The translations under genes were made by a program, and so were the position numbers. From Rhizophagus clarus (taxonomy: Eukaryota; Glomeromycota; Glomeromycetes; Glomerales; Glomeraceae), in the NCBI GenBank assembly GCA_015698045.1, contig BLAL01000053.1:870501-934500 (forward strand): a stretch of 64,000 nucleotides of DNA. Direction: 5' to 3'. Positions within the stretch are counted from its first letter, which is position 1. Every line of letters begins with the position of its first letter. The notes under the pieces are model-generated. The model was not told where the DNA came from. It ran no database searches and saw nothing but the letters and a program-made list of their open reading frames with translations. Below, piece after piece: positions 26,313 through 39,184 of this stretch.

Positions 26313-26710
26313 TACATTTAATTATCAAGATCTGAATTGCACAAAAAAAAAAAAGATAGAAAGAAATTTGTTTATGTCATAGCGTTTGATAATTTCTTTA
26401 CACAAGATTAGATAGATTATTTTATAACAATTACTTCGAATTTTGCATAATTAACATAATATATAGTTTATTGGCAAGAGAAAAAGATAATATGTAAATT
26501 AAATATCACATGAACAATAGACGATTAATTTTAATGTCGATGTTGTCTTAAAATATTTATAACCAATTAAATAACAATATTAAATTACTTATAGATATGC
26601 TTGAAGTATTTCTTTTTATTATAATTAATCTTTCAGCTACTATAAAAAAAGAATACAAAATAAAAGAAGTTGTATAATGCAACTAGCCTAATGATAGAAA
26701 ATCTTTGATA

Positions 26711-27992
26711 TTATTCACTATATCCTGAATTCTGTCCACCATCAGTCGGCTGAGATGCTTCTGCTAAACCCTCTGACTTTGATATTTAAATTCAATAATC
26801 TTGTCAAATGGTTTCCCGGAAATTATTGAAATTATTCAATACCGTAATAATTCCTACTGTTTAATCCGTATATTTTAGTGTCGTATATCATCATCTAAAT
26901 AGAAATAGAAATGTAAAAACTTACCATTTCCTTCTCTATTCTAACTTTCTTGTTAACATGTATATGAATATTTTCCTAGTAAATAATCAAAGATCATAAC
27001 AAAATTAGTATTATGCTTAGAATATAATTGAACAAGATAGAAATAAAACCAATTTTTTACCTCTTCATTTAAATCAAAATTTCGTTTCTTTGAAATAAAT
27101 TTAGACTTATCAAAAGTTGAATAAATATCATTAAATAAAGAAAAATTTCTTTTACTAATGTTTTCCATGAACCAATCATCATCCTCTGGCTCACGCTCCT
27201 TATTAGCCCATAACATTTGAACTCGAGGGTGAGAATAAAATTTTTTCGGTGGTTGATCATTCAATTGTTTATCTTGCCTAATTTTTGCTAATTCAGCATT
27301 TGCTATCATTTCTCTTATAAACTTCACTTTTTCGGCTGATCTTCTCGTGGCTTTCTCTTTTTCATTCTTTACTTTCAACTCTTTTTTAATTTTAATAAGT
27401 GTTTTATAAGCTACATGAAGTTTTGCCAAAATTTTTGTCGGCATTTGATCGGAAAGCTCAATAGTATCATTAAAGTTTAATGTACAAAAATAACAATTAA
27501 GAAAATTGTCATAATAAAATTTGTATAGTGGAGGTTTTTTTAGTTCATGTTGATTAGCAAGATAAAATTTTTCCAAATTATATACTGGACCGGGACATGT
27601 TAATAAATAATTATATGGATTTTTTGATGAAGGAAATGCCATATCGATAAAATCTTTAAGATTTTTCTTTAAATCTTGTCTTTTCTTTGATAAAACTTCA
27701 TCAGCAGTAGGTTTCTTCAAAAGTGAAGCTGAAGAAGTTTTAGAAAATTTTTGACGTTCAAAGATATCCACTGGTAATTGAACCAATTTGGGAGCGCCAA
27801 GAGATTTAAGAGTAAAACTTCGCTCATTATCCTAAAATAATAGTTTAATATATATATTTTTTATAATAAAAAATTATTTATATTCATATTTAAACCAAGC
27901 TTTAAAAATAAAAACTTTTATGTAAATATATTACTTACGACTTCATTATCTTCTACCATATACAGACTTTCACAAAACTTGGAAGAAGTCAT
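26711..27992 (-). CDS. Conserved-looking protein of unknown function, charged and helical (5 exons, 324 aa)
   Basis: Proposed exons in transcript order are 27992-27939, 27831-27061, 26975-26925, 26894-26858 and 26772-26711 (975 nt). All introns are GT..AG and the phases fit exactly. It starts MTSSKFCESLYMVEDNEV and ends ..ASQPTDGGQNSGYSE. The large exon is rich in lysine and charged helices, including a long K/E-rich stretch (about 155-205 of the model) typical of a coiled coil. Short motifs such as CPGPVYNLEKFY and HPRVQMLWANKE look like folded-domain text. No signal peptide, membrane segment or known catalytic motif is visible, and I do not recognise the family. If the second intron is retained, the protein ends early at 26953. 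The tidy splicing and lack of stops argue for a functional gene. Confidence 0.75.
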
Positions 27993-28006
27993 ATCTTATT
28001 TTTATT

Positions 28007-28073
28007 AAGTGAGGTTATATTATTAAATGAAATTATATTATCAAGTAAAGTTATATTATCAAGTGAAATAATA
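28007..28073. repeat. 18-bp tandem repeat just upstream of the unknown five-exon gene
   Basis: Three full units (28007-28024, 28025-28042, 28043-28060) of the type AAGTGAAGTTATATTATC and a partial fourth. They begin 14 bp from the start codon at 27992 and so lie in its 5' UTR or promoter. Units differ at two to four positions. Confidence 0.6.
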
Positions 28074-30163
28074 GTAAAAAAAAATACTTTTTAAAGCGAG
28101 AGGATGTGGGAAAGTGAGAGGTAAAAAAAAAGTTTATATATACGAAAATTTTATCACCGCAGTGGGAATTACGAATTACTAAATTATGTAAAAATCTATC
28201 AAAATGGAAAAACAATGTCACACAAATATAGCTTACTAGTAATTATTTTACTATAATTTGACTTTATTGTTTTAATTGTTTTAATAATTATAATATTATA
28301 TTATTTTACGAACGTTACTAAAAGAGTTTATCAAATAATTGAAATAATTGGAATCTACAAAAGCAAATTTGCGCCTTTATTTGTTTTTTATGGTTGGTTT
28401 TACTGATTTCATTGATAAAAATTTTTTGAACGAAAAAGCTCGCCCGCAGTGTTTATCAGAATAATTTGATTTGAAATCTAATTGTTCAAGATCCTTATCG
28501 TACGATATATTTGAAAATTATGATATCATTGTTTAAGATGTTTTTATATAGTATGTATATCCTTATCAGCTTTATCTAAGTATTTTTTTTTTTTTTATGC
28601 GAATTTTTATATTATCATCTTGTGACTAAAAGTAGTTAGTTTTAGAAATTCTTAGGAACTTTCGTGAAAGATCGATATAGTTATCATGAATTTTTTGATC
28701 TGAATGATATTAAATAGGTTGTTTAACAAAACAACATTTTTTTCTTCCTGTCTTATATATTATACATTTAAGAACGGACATCGTCTTCTTTTTCTCGATG
28801 GCTACAGAATATTAAGGATCCATTATTACTTTAAGTTGCAACATTGTAAACTTAAGAGAATATTATTTAACAATTAGCGATAATGAGATTCAGAAATTAC
28901 TTCAAGCGGTTAGACAACTATGATTAACTGAGTTAGTGACAATGTGATTTCGCCTTTCGATAGAATTTGATCCGTTGATCATCTATTCACCTGATCGAAT
29001 GACAGCGTTACACCAATAATTATGTGAAGCTGACAAGAACGAGCTAAAATGATATTAAAGGTTATTACGATTTATGGTAGTCGCAAAATTTCGTCGTTTT
29101 ATCTTAAAATTTTGACGATCTGATCAAATTTCGTCGGCTTTCGTGGTTTATTTCAAATCTTCATTCCACAAATCATCCGATCAAAGTAATCAAGATACGC
29201 AGTAAAGTAACGACAGGTTTCTTCATATTAAGAGCGAGCTTCATTTTCCGGTAATTTCAATAAATAACAAATAAAATACTACATTCTTTAATATTTTTCA
29301 TAAGTTTTATTGAATAAAATTTAAAATTTAAACTTATTCTTTTATTCTTTTATTATATTTATTAGCCTTTTATAGTACTATAATTTATGGTTAATGATAA
29401 GAAAGAACGAATATTAATACGTCTAGTAACAAGTTTATTTAATATTAAATATTTAACGTATTTTTAACCTTTCTATGATTGTATTTTGTACAACTTATTT
29501 TAAATTTAGTTTAGAAAAAATTCAATTTGTTCGAATTCATTTCGGATAAAAATTACGTAATTGTTAATGGAATCTATTGCTCATTTTGAAAAAGAGTTAT
29601 TCAAAAAGTTTTGCTGATCGATCGGCAAAATAAAATCCTTCTTTATATTATTAGCACGCATAAAATCTTGGTCATCCATCAAATTTTCTGTACTACTGTG
29701 GACATACAGTAAATCATTTGACCAAACAAACTTTTATGTTGAGATGACGATTTTTTTTACTTTTTCACTTTAACGTACATATAATTTTTTTTTCTTATAA
29801 ATTTATAAATAGAAAAAATTAATAATAATAATAATAATTAATAATTAAAATAATTCAAAGTAGATTGAATTTAAACAAATTTAAGCATCGCTGATAGGAT
29901 AACCATAAACTACATAAATCAGACGAGTCATGATCAATATAAAGAATGTACTCCTTAAAAGTTATAGCATATTTTTGTTATAAAATCTAAAGTACAACAA
30001 GTACAACATCAAATGCCAAGAGTCAAGCTACTGCACTCCTTAGTTTAATTGTGTCACAAAAATCGACGTGCGTGACGATCATCGAATCGAGAAAATTATA
30101 TATATGTAGGGTGAACTCTTCTCGAGATTCGAAATTTAATTTTTTTGCGATTTTTTACAAAAA
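28074..30163. other. Intergenic between divergent genes
   Basis: Holds the promoters of the - strand gene ending upstream at 27992 and of the + strand BTB gene at 30164. An AAT microsatellite sits at about 29820-29838. Some mixed-composition stretches at 28640-29230 have no readable protein. Confidence 0.5.
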
Positions 30164-31656
30164 ATGTTTTCAAATTTTTTGACCGAATTAACTGGCGATT
30201 ACAAAAAGCTTTTTGAATCAGGATTTGGATATGATGTTATCATTTATGCAGGAGAAGAACCAAATATTAAAGAAATTCATGCTCATACAAATATTTTGTG
30301 CATGAGATCTCAATATTTTCATTCCGCCTTTTCTAATGAATGGGCTGAGAAAAAGGATGGAAAATTTATCCTTAGGAAACCGAACATTTCACCACATTTA
30401 TTTGACATCATTCTCAGGTAATTAATTATTATTCGTTCTTTTTTTTTTTTTTTTTTTAAAGAGAAAAAAAGATTATTTCTAATAATTATCTTTATATATT
30501 TAGATTTATTTACTATGGAAATATTGAATTGAATAATTTACAAGGTCCAGATGTATTGAAATTATTATTAGCTGTAGATGAACTTAATATTCAATTATTA
30601 ATTACTCATGTTCAAGAATTTTTAATTAATCATCAAACCGAATTTTTACACCAAAACCCATCTGGTATTCTTGAAACTGTGTATCAACATGAAACATTTA
30701 CAGAATTATGGGATTTCTTTCTTGATGAAATTTGTAAGGAACCCACGATTTTATTTAATTCTGAAAATTTTGTTACCTTAAAAGCTCCTTTATTGGAAAT
30801 CTTGTTAAAAAGGGATGATTTAAACATTGATGAAATTGAAATTTGGGAGAATTTATTGAGATGGTGTTTTACTCAACAAGATATTGAAAATGATCCAAAA
30901 AAATGGAATAAAGATGATATTACGAAGATTGAGAGGACGTTACATAAATATGTTCCATTAATTAGATTTTATGATATTGAACCTGCAGATTTCTTTTACA
31001 AGGTTTATCGTTATAAAGATGTTATACCACAGGATTTAATTAGTGATCTTTTGGAATTTCATATAGTTCCTAATATGAAACCTCAAACTAATACAGCACC
31101 AGCAAGGAACTTAGGTTTAAAACTTGAATCAACCTTAATTGACTCTAAACACGTTTCACTATTTGCTTCATGGATTGATAGAAAAGATTCACATTATAAT
31201 AAGAAAAATAATCCTTATTATTTTAAATTATTACATAGTTCAAATAAAGATGGTTTTAATACTGATACATTTCATAAGAATTGTGATAATAAAGGAGCCA
31301 CTATTTGGGTTGCAAAGATTCAAGGTTCAACACAATTAATTGGAGGATATAATCCACTTGATTGGGAAGGAAATGATTGGAAAAAAACTGAAGATAGTTT
31401 CATATTTAATTTTACAGATATAAAAAATATTCATACGGCAAAATTGGGTTATGTTAATCAAAAATTTTATGCAGTTTATTGTGGGAATGAATATGGACCT
31501 AAGATGGGTTATTTAAATAGTTATAGTTCTAACAATTGGACAAATAATAATAATATTAATAGAAATAATGTTTATCCTAACATAGGTATTCCAGAAAAAT
31601 TTATGGTAGAAAATTATGAAGTATTTCAAATAGTTAAAAAACAATTAAATGAATAA
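30164..31656 (+). CDS. BTB-BACK-TLDc domain protein (2 exons, 468 aa)
   Basis: Exons are 30164-30417 and 30504-31656, joined in phase 2 through an 86-bp GT..AG intron that contains a long T-run. Residues about 20-95 form a BTB/POZ domain (DVIIYAGE..., IHAHTNILCMRSQYF, then FIYYGNIEL). A BACK-like helical region follows (about 100-260, including APLLEILLKRDDLNI and WCFTQQD). A TLDc domain takes up about 295-465 (LIDSKHVSLFASWI, NKGATIWVAKI, IGGYNPLDW, DSFIFNF, NYEVFQI). BTB-BACK proteins usually act as cullin-3 substrate adaptors; TLDc domains are linked to oxidative-stress protection and V-ATPase regulation. The combination is greatly expanded in Glomeromycotina. The start is the ATG that opens the BTB domain, and no odd residues were seen. 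Confidence 0.9.
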
Positions 31657-33370
31657 TAATAATTAAGATAACAAATTCAACCTATGTTAAAAAAAAATTA
31701 ATTATAATAATTATAGAAGATTTTTGAAATTGAATAGAATAAAATGTTATCCACAACGCGTAAATACTTTAAACATAGTAGTGAAAATAGATATTTTAGG
31801 AAACCAAATAATTTATACTGTTGTTTAATAATATTCTTAAGTAAAAATTTCTAATTGTAAGACGTAAGATCAGTTTCAAAAATTCATAATAGATAAGTTA
31901 ACACAAAATTAATTCTCTTAATACTGATTTAAATATAGATGGTATCGTAATATAATTAAAGTAATTTTTTATAATTTTCTTGAACTTAATAAAGTATTAA
32001 CGTTAATATTATTTAATATTATTTCATACGTAAACTAAATTATCAAAAACTGTTTTTCCTAAATTATGGGTCAATATTGGGTTTATTAAATAAATATATG
32101 ATACATTTACAAGTTTGTAAAATTTAAGTAAAGTAGTGCAAAAAATTTATCATGCCGAGTCTTACAATCAGAACACGATCATGAAAATTATCTGATAATT
32201 GGAAGTATGTTAATAAATCGCATTAATAATTACAGTAATGAAATAAAGTATGGCTTGACTGTAACTTAATTTTTTTTTTTTGAGAAATTTTTTGCAGCTT
32301 AAGTTGCAAATTACGTCATAAACTAAACATATTTATTATAAACAGATTTCAAAAGACGATTCATAATTGGAGTGAGTGCTGGCCAAATGGTTAAAAAAAA
32401 TTTCAAATGTTCTGAATCAGATGATCAAATTTGAATCTATTTTACTAAAGAACTTTTCTTTGAAATAATTTTCAATTTGGTCCTTTTTCCCAGGATCAGG
32501 GTATCTTTCATCGAGAAACCTAGACTAAAAGTTTTAACATTTCGAAAATTTGTTTAAACTTCTTCGCTGAATCCTTCTTAGAATGTTTATTCTCTGCTTA
32601 TTGTCACCCTGCCTAACGCCTTTCCGCGTAAGTGGTGTCGCATCCTTCACCTTCATTTGCTTCAATGGACGTACTCACGTACTCGAGATCATTTCATGAA
32701 TACATTTGCGATGTCGAACGTCCTACTTATAATTTTATAATTTGGTTCCATTTCGACATTTAAATTCAATAATTATCTATTGTTATACGAATGTTTTATT
32801 TCCATCGATATTTAAATCAGTAATCAACGACGAATATCAATTATTGAATCATTTGATAACTTCAGCAAATTTGCGGTAGAATCTTTTCCTACAATGATAC
32901 TATTATAAGAATTTTTTTAGTAGAGAATAATATAAAATTTATTTATTGTAAATCCTATATTGCTTAAATTGAAATCTTCAATTTATAATCATTCAAATTT
33001 ATTATTGAGAGTTAGTAAGTAACGATATTTTTTGTAAAGGTTAAACAATAACAATTTAACTGTTATGTAATTATAATAAGAAATGCGGTAGTTGTAGTTA
33101 TATTATTAATATTAATGTTCAAAGTTGCATTCATTTCGTTAATGATAATATGTTTAGAAAATAATTTTTTTTTTTTTTAAAAAAAAAAAAATGATGATTA
33201 AACAAACACAAATTCAATACTACAAGTAAGTTTTTATAATATAAGTAATTAAGTATAACCATATTCAACTTCTAAGTTAATAAGAAAAGAATAATTTGAT
33301 TTTGACGTATTTCCATTAATGCAGTACAAACGCCTATCGAATATATAAATTCTATAAATATTACTCCACA
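31657..33370. other. Intergenic downstream of the BTB-TLDc gene
   Basis: No gene seen. Contains a perfect T14A13 tract at 33165-33191. A less AT-rich stretch lies near 32580-32720 without a readable protein. Confidence 0.5.
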
Positions 33371-35439
33371 TCAGATGAAATTGTTTATATCAATATCAAA
33401 TTCCTTGGTAACATATTCTGTATTTATATGTATAAAAAAATCATATCATTATCTGATTGTTTATAGAAGACATAACATATTTACTTACCGTTATTTTGAG
33501 GTTGATTTGATTTTATATTAATATCTAATTCGATTTCTCTCGTAAAAGGATCTAATGAAACATATATGTTTTAAAATTAAATTAACGGAATAATTAAGAC
33601 AATGTAAAAAAAAGCTATTATTTACCACATTTATTTTCATTTTCAGATAGTTTCCTCCTCTTAATAATTCTGTCTATTTTTTTTTTTTTGAAAAAAAAAA
33701 AAATGCAAAGTTAATGCTTTTATTGTATTATGAAGTTTAATTTTCGTACTGTAAATGCCAGTTCTTTTATGCTTATGAAAATAAGCGTTGTATATATGTA
33801 GCAGAAGGTTTTTATTAATTAAATGTAAATGCGAAAATGAAATAAAATATAATAAATTACTAATAAACGTTTGACCATTGATCAATTTGCGAAGGTTACA
33901 CGATCAACTTAAACAAAAAAACGTAAATTAATCGGTTGCGAATAGGTAATGCACACACTAGCAATTACACTCAGACGCAAGCATTAATTTACAAATAAAC
34001 TAACACTTTAACAACGAGATAACTTATTAAATAAATGCTTTATTTTATTTAAAACGAAATTATCTGTTTTTACATTGATTAAAAACGCCTATATTTATAC
34101 AAAAAACAACTACACTAAACTTACTTGACATATTTAACATATCACATAAATGCTACTTATTTCATATATTTCACATATTTGTTATATTGCATATGTTTAA
34201 CATATCAAACATTTGCAATATTCGTAACATTTATAACATTTGTGACATTCGCAACATTCGTGACATTCGCAACAACACGATCAGCGATCACGTGACTGTT
34301 CGATCGTAACAGTACCATTGTCACTCATATCTTCATTTGAACCATTTTCAAACTTTTTTTTTTAGCTTAAAAGAAACGAAACGTTAACATAATAACACAA
34401 GCAATATATTAAATAGTAACAAAATAAATAAATTACCAGTAAATGCTACATTATTTTTCTGATAATAATAAAATGGATCTAAGTAGTTGTTTAAAAATGA
34501 AGTAAAGTTAAAATTCTTATTAGAATAAAAGTAAAATTAGTATCGTTAAACAGTTTACCAGTTTCAAAGTTAATAGGTTGACATCTTGAACTCCTTAGAG
34601 ACATTGCAGATTGCATCATGCGACTTAAAGGTCTACTCTTATAAATGGCACCTGGATTATTCATTGCTATAGGTCCAATATCTGCCGATTTTATAATTCT
34701 AGTTTGATTATCAACATAAGAAATTATTAACTCATTTTGCTGAAATTCCCGTATTTTACCGAATATGTCAGTAGCTGATGGTCTTTTCTTTGGGTCAGAA
34801 TGCCAGCATTCTTTCATTAATTCAATATAACCTTTAGGTGCATTCGTAGCAATTGGCGGCCGTAAGCCATCGCATATTTTGATTATAAGTTAACATCATG
34901 AATCTCATTCCAAAAGGGATTTCTACCTGTTATAAACACCCACATAATCATCCCAAAACTGTATATGTCTGAAGCTTCAGCCTTGAAAAATCTCTGGTGC
35001 CATATAAGGAATAATACCATAAGTCTCATTATTATTATTATCTGTACATTCGATCGCAGGTTTACTTATTCCAAAATCACCAATATACGCATGCCTAATA
35101 TTAAAAAAGATATTCCCACTATGTAAATCTCTGTGAATAATTTTTAGTTTATGCATATTTTTAAGTCCCCATATTATCATAATTAAGTTATTCAATTTTG
35201 TACTCAAATTATTTGAGTAATAAATTTTATGATATTAGTTGAACAAATCACCTAATTTATAATGCTTTGTTTCCGCTTAATTTAGGTTTAATAAACGTCA
35301 TTAATATGTAGCATACTTGACAAGTCTCATGATTATCATCTCTAGTTTCTCTTATTTTACATTCATTACATTTCTTATAATGCACATCCTTTGATATTAA
35401 GTTGTCAATTTCATTTTTACAATTTATTGATTGTTCCAT
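33371..35439 (-). pseudogene. TKL-like kinase pseudogene with deleted N-lobe
   Basis: From the ATG at 35437-35439 the - strand encodes a zinc-ribbon-like start (CNECK...CQVC) up to SGNKAL near 35260. The whole glycine loop, ATP lysine and beta4-5 region is missing. Text resumes at LGDLFN near 35250 with a TAA close by (35235-35237), then runs through IIHRDLHSGN, GDFGIS and MAPEIFQ. There is a frame break with loss of part of the activation-segment exon junction near 34980, and a one-base frameshift near 34886-34891 (DVNL / IIKICDG). It then continues to SLRSSRCQPINFETG near 34560. Well-kept 3' exons follow: 33626-33659, 33489-33551 (..TREIELDINIK..) and 33371-33417 (EYVTKEFDIDINNFI, stop). 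The C-terminal wording matches the kinase family I recall. It cannot make an active kinase. Confidence 0.7.
34120..34275. repeat. Short-unit repeat of CATAT/AACATTTG/GACATTCG words
   Basis: A run of related 9-10 bp words grades from ACATATTT types into GTGACATTCGCAACATTC copies at about 34232-34273. It lies inside an intron or spacer of the kinase pseudogene. Confidence 0.5.
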
Positions 35440-35780
35440 TTATTCAATACTTCTTAAATTTAAGAAAATTATCAAATACAGAATAAAAACTTGTTTTCAA
35501 TAGTAAAAGCTAGTTAACAAATTCGTTCTTTCGAACTAAAAGAATTAACTTCAAAATTGAAAGTATTAAATATAATCCAGTCTTGTAATAAATATTTAAC
35601 TAAAACTAAAATTCCCTCAAAGAATTCTAATAGACATGGTTGCAACTTTCTTTCGGCGTAATTATGTAGGATAACGTAATTGTGCATTTAATTGTTAATT
35701 TACTCTATTAGTATAAAATTTGAAGATCATGGTGCTTGTTACTCGATGATCTCTTTAAAAATTATTATACGTTTGGTTTT
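35440..35780. other. Upstream region of the kinase pseudogene
   Basis: AT-rich, no frame; presumed former promoter. Confidence 0.4.
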
Positions 35781-35930
35781 TTTATTATGAATATTTTATT
35801 TTAGTTTTTTATTTTTTTTTATTTTTATTTTTATTCTTTTACTTGATGTATTTTTTTTATTATGAATATTTTATTTTAGTTTTTTATTTTTTTTATTTTT
35901 ATTTTTATTCTTTTACTTGATGTATTTTTT
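35781..35930. repeat. Tandem duplication of a 75-bp T-rich unit
   Basis: TTTATTATGAATATTTTATT and the following about 55 bases (through ACTTGATGTATTTT) occur twice, at 35781-35855 and 35856-35930, nearly identical. This is a recent local duplication of low-complexity DNA. Confidence 0.7.
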
Positions 35931-36900
35931 TTTTGCTATTGTTGTCCAGAGTGAGGCTGTGCACTATGAAAAAAATTTAATTCACGTGGGTATTACAAGA
36001 GTTTCTCTGTTCAAGCCAATCACATCATATCGTATCGTTTTAAATAAATAGATAAATAAATGGATAAATAAGTTGAATAAATACATTATGATACCACTGG
36101 ACTAATAACCCGTTTCCTAGTTTATAATTGTATTATATAGATATTTATGATTAGAATTAGAAATAATATTTGAAGGATGACCCACGTGTAGTCAAGTTAT
36201 CCATTAGATCAATATTGAGATGCGCGCTAGGATTTTTTTATCACCCATTCGTTTTTTTTTCGATACAGAGGGATGAAAGCAGGTAGAAAGCAAATGAAGT
36301 TTTCTACAAATTTTCAAGACTTCAAAAAAGCTTTTCTTTCAAGAATTTCTTTGGTATTGATTGAGAATTTAGAAAGTATGTTGGGTAATATTGAGAGTTA
36401 CTATGATCAAGCGTGCAGATTAAATACTCACGAGATTTAATTAGCCTAAATAATAATATTTCTAATTTTGACATATTTTACACATTTGGCCCATTTGGCT
36501 AAATTATTTGTAGAAAATTAGATATTTGAAAAAGTACTTAGTCGTGGCAGTATTTATGTTATATTATATAATGTCATTCTTGTAATACGAATATACTTTT
36601 ATATCATAATTGCATTAATATAAATTAAATTCATTATGTTGATTACTAATTGGATTATTAATTTGTTAAGCATATAATATCCTTCATCGATACACAAAAT
36701 CCCTGTTAATTAATTTGACCGAACCTCATAAAAGTTAAAGGTATCCTTATTTATTATACAAGGACACGTCTAACCCATTTATTGTCCCAGTACATTTTCA
36801 AATGTACGGAATTAACGTTAAACACTCATTTATTGGCTAATAATATTAAACTATTAATCTTAATTAGTATAATTGATCAATATAAACGCACTTAAAAAAA
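35931..36900. other. Intergenic, nothing recognised
   Basis: AT-rich without protein-like frames. Confidence 0.4.
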
Positions 36901-36910
36901 GCGGCTTTAA

Positions 36911-37165
36911 AGTGGCTTTGCAATGTAAAAAAACGTGGAAATCAATATAAAGTGGCTTTGCAATGTAAATAAAACGTGGAAATTTATGTAAAGTGGTCTT
37001 GCGATGTAAAAGAACGTAGAAAATTATATATTAATGTCATTAACGAAATCAAACATTGCGATTCTATTTTTGTACACCTCACTTTCGTCGATAATACTAT
37101 AATTTCATGAATGACAGCACATTTTCACTTTATCAATGTAAAGTGGCTTTACAGTGTAAACGTGG
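36911..37165. repeat. Tandem repeat of about 40 bp with a further displaced copy
   Basis: The core AAGTGGCTTTGCAATGTAAA followed by ACGTGGAAAT starts at 36910, 36950 and 36991, with spacing of 40 and 41 bases. A fourth related core (AAGTGGCTTTACAGTGTAAA then CGTGGC) lies at 37141-37165. Just before it, TTCACTTTATCAATG can pair with the AAGTGG core as a hairpin. No coding potential. Confidence 0.65.
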
Positions 37166-37169
37166 CAAA

Positions 37170-38380
37170 AAATACTCCCCTTCATTGATAATAAAATTGA
37201 AGAAAATAGGATTATGAGGTAATTCGAAATATGAGTTAATATTTGAAAAAATTTCATAAATAAACACTATAAGATTGAGGAGAGAATTTCTTCAATAAAT
37301 TAACAAACAACGAATTCAAGTTTTGTCAAATGTATGAAATACATTTGTAAAATTTTTCCCATCCCTGTCTGTAATATTATTATTCTATTGTTTTGTTGTT
37401 TATTTACATATTTCCTTCCCTGTTATATTTCAAAACAGTCCAAGTGTTGCACTGTATTATGATCAACATCCTCACAAATCGACCTGAAATTGACGGAAAA
37501 ATTTTGAGTTTAGTCCGAATTTTCGAATCTTAGTTTTAATGAATATTGCAGATCGCCGAGTGAGGCAACAATACTGTTATTTTGTTTCCTTCCGTTTCTT
37601 TTGATGTATTCTGTTTGTTAGTATACGTTATTGAGTTTTTACTTGTATTAAATTGTTAATAAACGAATTCCTTATTCACTTTGCAAGATTTTATAACTTA
37701 TTTACAGTTGATGAAGAAAATAGTAAATGATCGAGCCTTTTTAATATAAATTTTTATTAATACTATTATTAATTTTCTATTTATGTGATTACCATTTATT
37801 TATATTTGATTCAAAATAATGTTATTTAAATTCTTCGAGTATTTGAATATTGATGTTTTATTTATAATAAAAAAAGAAAGCCTTTTATGTAATTTTATAA
37901 TGACGGGTGGGGTTTGTCTGTTATTATTAAAAATGATTATTCCTATTTTATAATTTTTAAAACCAGTACGGTGTAGGTCGCCGCTGCCACCTGATCCCCA
38001 ACAATTGGTAGTTCAAATAATACATCTCATATATTAAAGAAAATTATTTAAAATCTCCACTCAAAAGTGGGTAAAGAAATAATAAACAAATTCAAGGTTC
38101 TTAAATAATAAATTCTATCACACAAGATAAAAAGATATTTCATATTATCTTTCGTCTTTTCTTCACTTAAATCTTCAATTTCTCTTTTCTTAGTTTAGCG
38201 TCATCGCGAACAAATAAATAAACAAATAGAAGGAATGTCAAGAATAGTTTAACGTCGTTACAGACGAATAAATAATTTGGTAACGATTCTAATGTGAAAT
38301 ATTTTGAGCTCGTAAAGTTATCTTAAATTATCGCTCTCCTTACTTGACAAAAATTTTATCGACTAATAAAGAAAAAATGT
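37170..38380. other. Intergenic, nothing recognised
   Basis: AT-rich. A less AT-rich short stretch lies near 37900-38010; no gene seen. Confidence 0.4.
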
Positions 38381-38384
38381 TGGG

Positions 38385-38582
38385 ACTTTATGGAATTCTT
38401 GGAAGATATAATCCGATTGCATGGTTTAATAATATCAATAGAAATGAAAATTATATTTTAAGTCGTGTTAATGGATAAAAAACACGCTATAATAGTCGTA
38501 GTAGTAAAAAATATTATGAAAAGCTGAAGATGTATTGTTTATAGAGGAATATGAAGTATTTCGATTGATATTTAAACCCTGA
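38385..38582 (+). pseudogene. TLDc domain relic
   Basis: The + strand reads GILGRYNPIAWFNNIN (compare IGGYNPLDW in the TLDc gene at 30164-31656) and then ILSRVNG followed by a stop. After a frame change it reads LFIEEYEVFRLIFKP and a stop at 38580-38582. This is the start and end of the second half of a TLDc domain, with the middle eroded. The BTB and BACK parts were not found upstream. It lies between two full BTB-TLDc genes, so it is probably debris of a third family copy. Confidence 0.6.
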
Positions 38583-39184
38583 TGTCTAGTTATTATTTTT
38601 ATCATTGGCATCGAATAATAATTAAGAAAAGGTTCTGTATTATTTTAATATTATTGTCAGGAATAAATAATTTGTTATCCATGCATTATAGTATAAAGTG
38701 GTTAATTCATTTTTTTATTTGAATTATAGAATGTGAGAATGCAATGAAATACTCGCTAATTTGATAATTACAATACAAATATAGTTTTAAGGTTAATTCC
38801 CTATCGGTACAAATATCTATTATCTTCGTATACACATAATAAAGAAACCATTTAGTAAGGAACTATTATGCAATGAATTTCCTGCAACTCCAATGTGGAG
38901 TTTATCAATTCGTTCTTTTAAACAATCTTGTGTTATATTGTAACATAAGTGATATATTAATGTGTAAACATCTTTCCTTTATATATTATGATCAAGACGT
39001 GAACTTGAAATCATATAATTAAAATTATCTTTATGCTATCTAAATGTGATAGTGAAGAATCACTTTATATTATCGAATTTGCTATAGCACAAATATTCTT
39101 TAACTTAAATTTTCTACTATCATTACTACCAACTAATAATAAATAATTTAATACAAAATGCGGATATGTGTGCACCCATACTGA
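38583..39184. other. Intergenic between TLDc relic and the second BTB-TLDc gene
   Basis: AT-rich; presumed 3' region of the gene that ends at 39185. Confidence 0.4.

Noticed and set aside
29818..29850. AAT-rich repeat as a CRISPR-like or regulatory array
   Set aside because: A simple trinucleotide microsatellite with no spacers; expected in this base composition.
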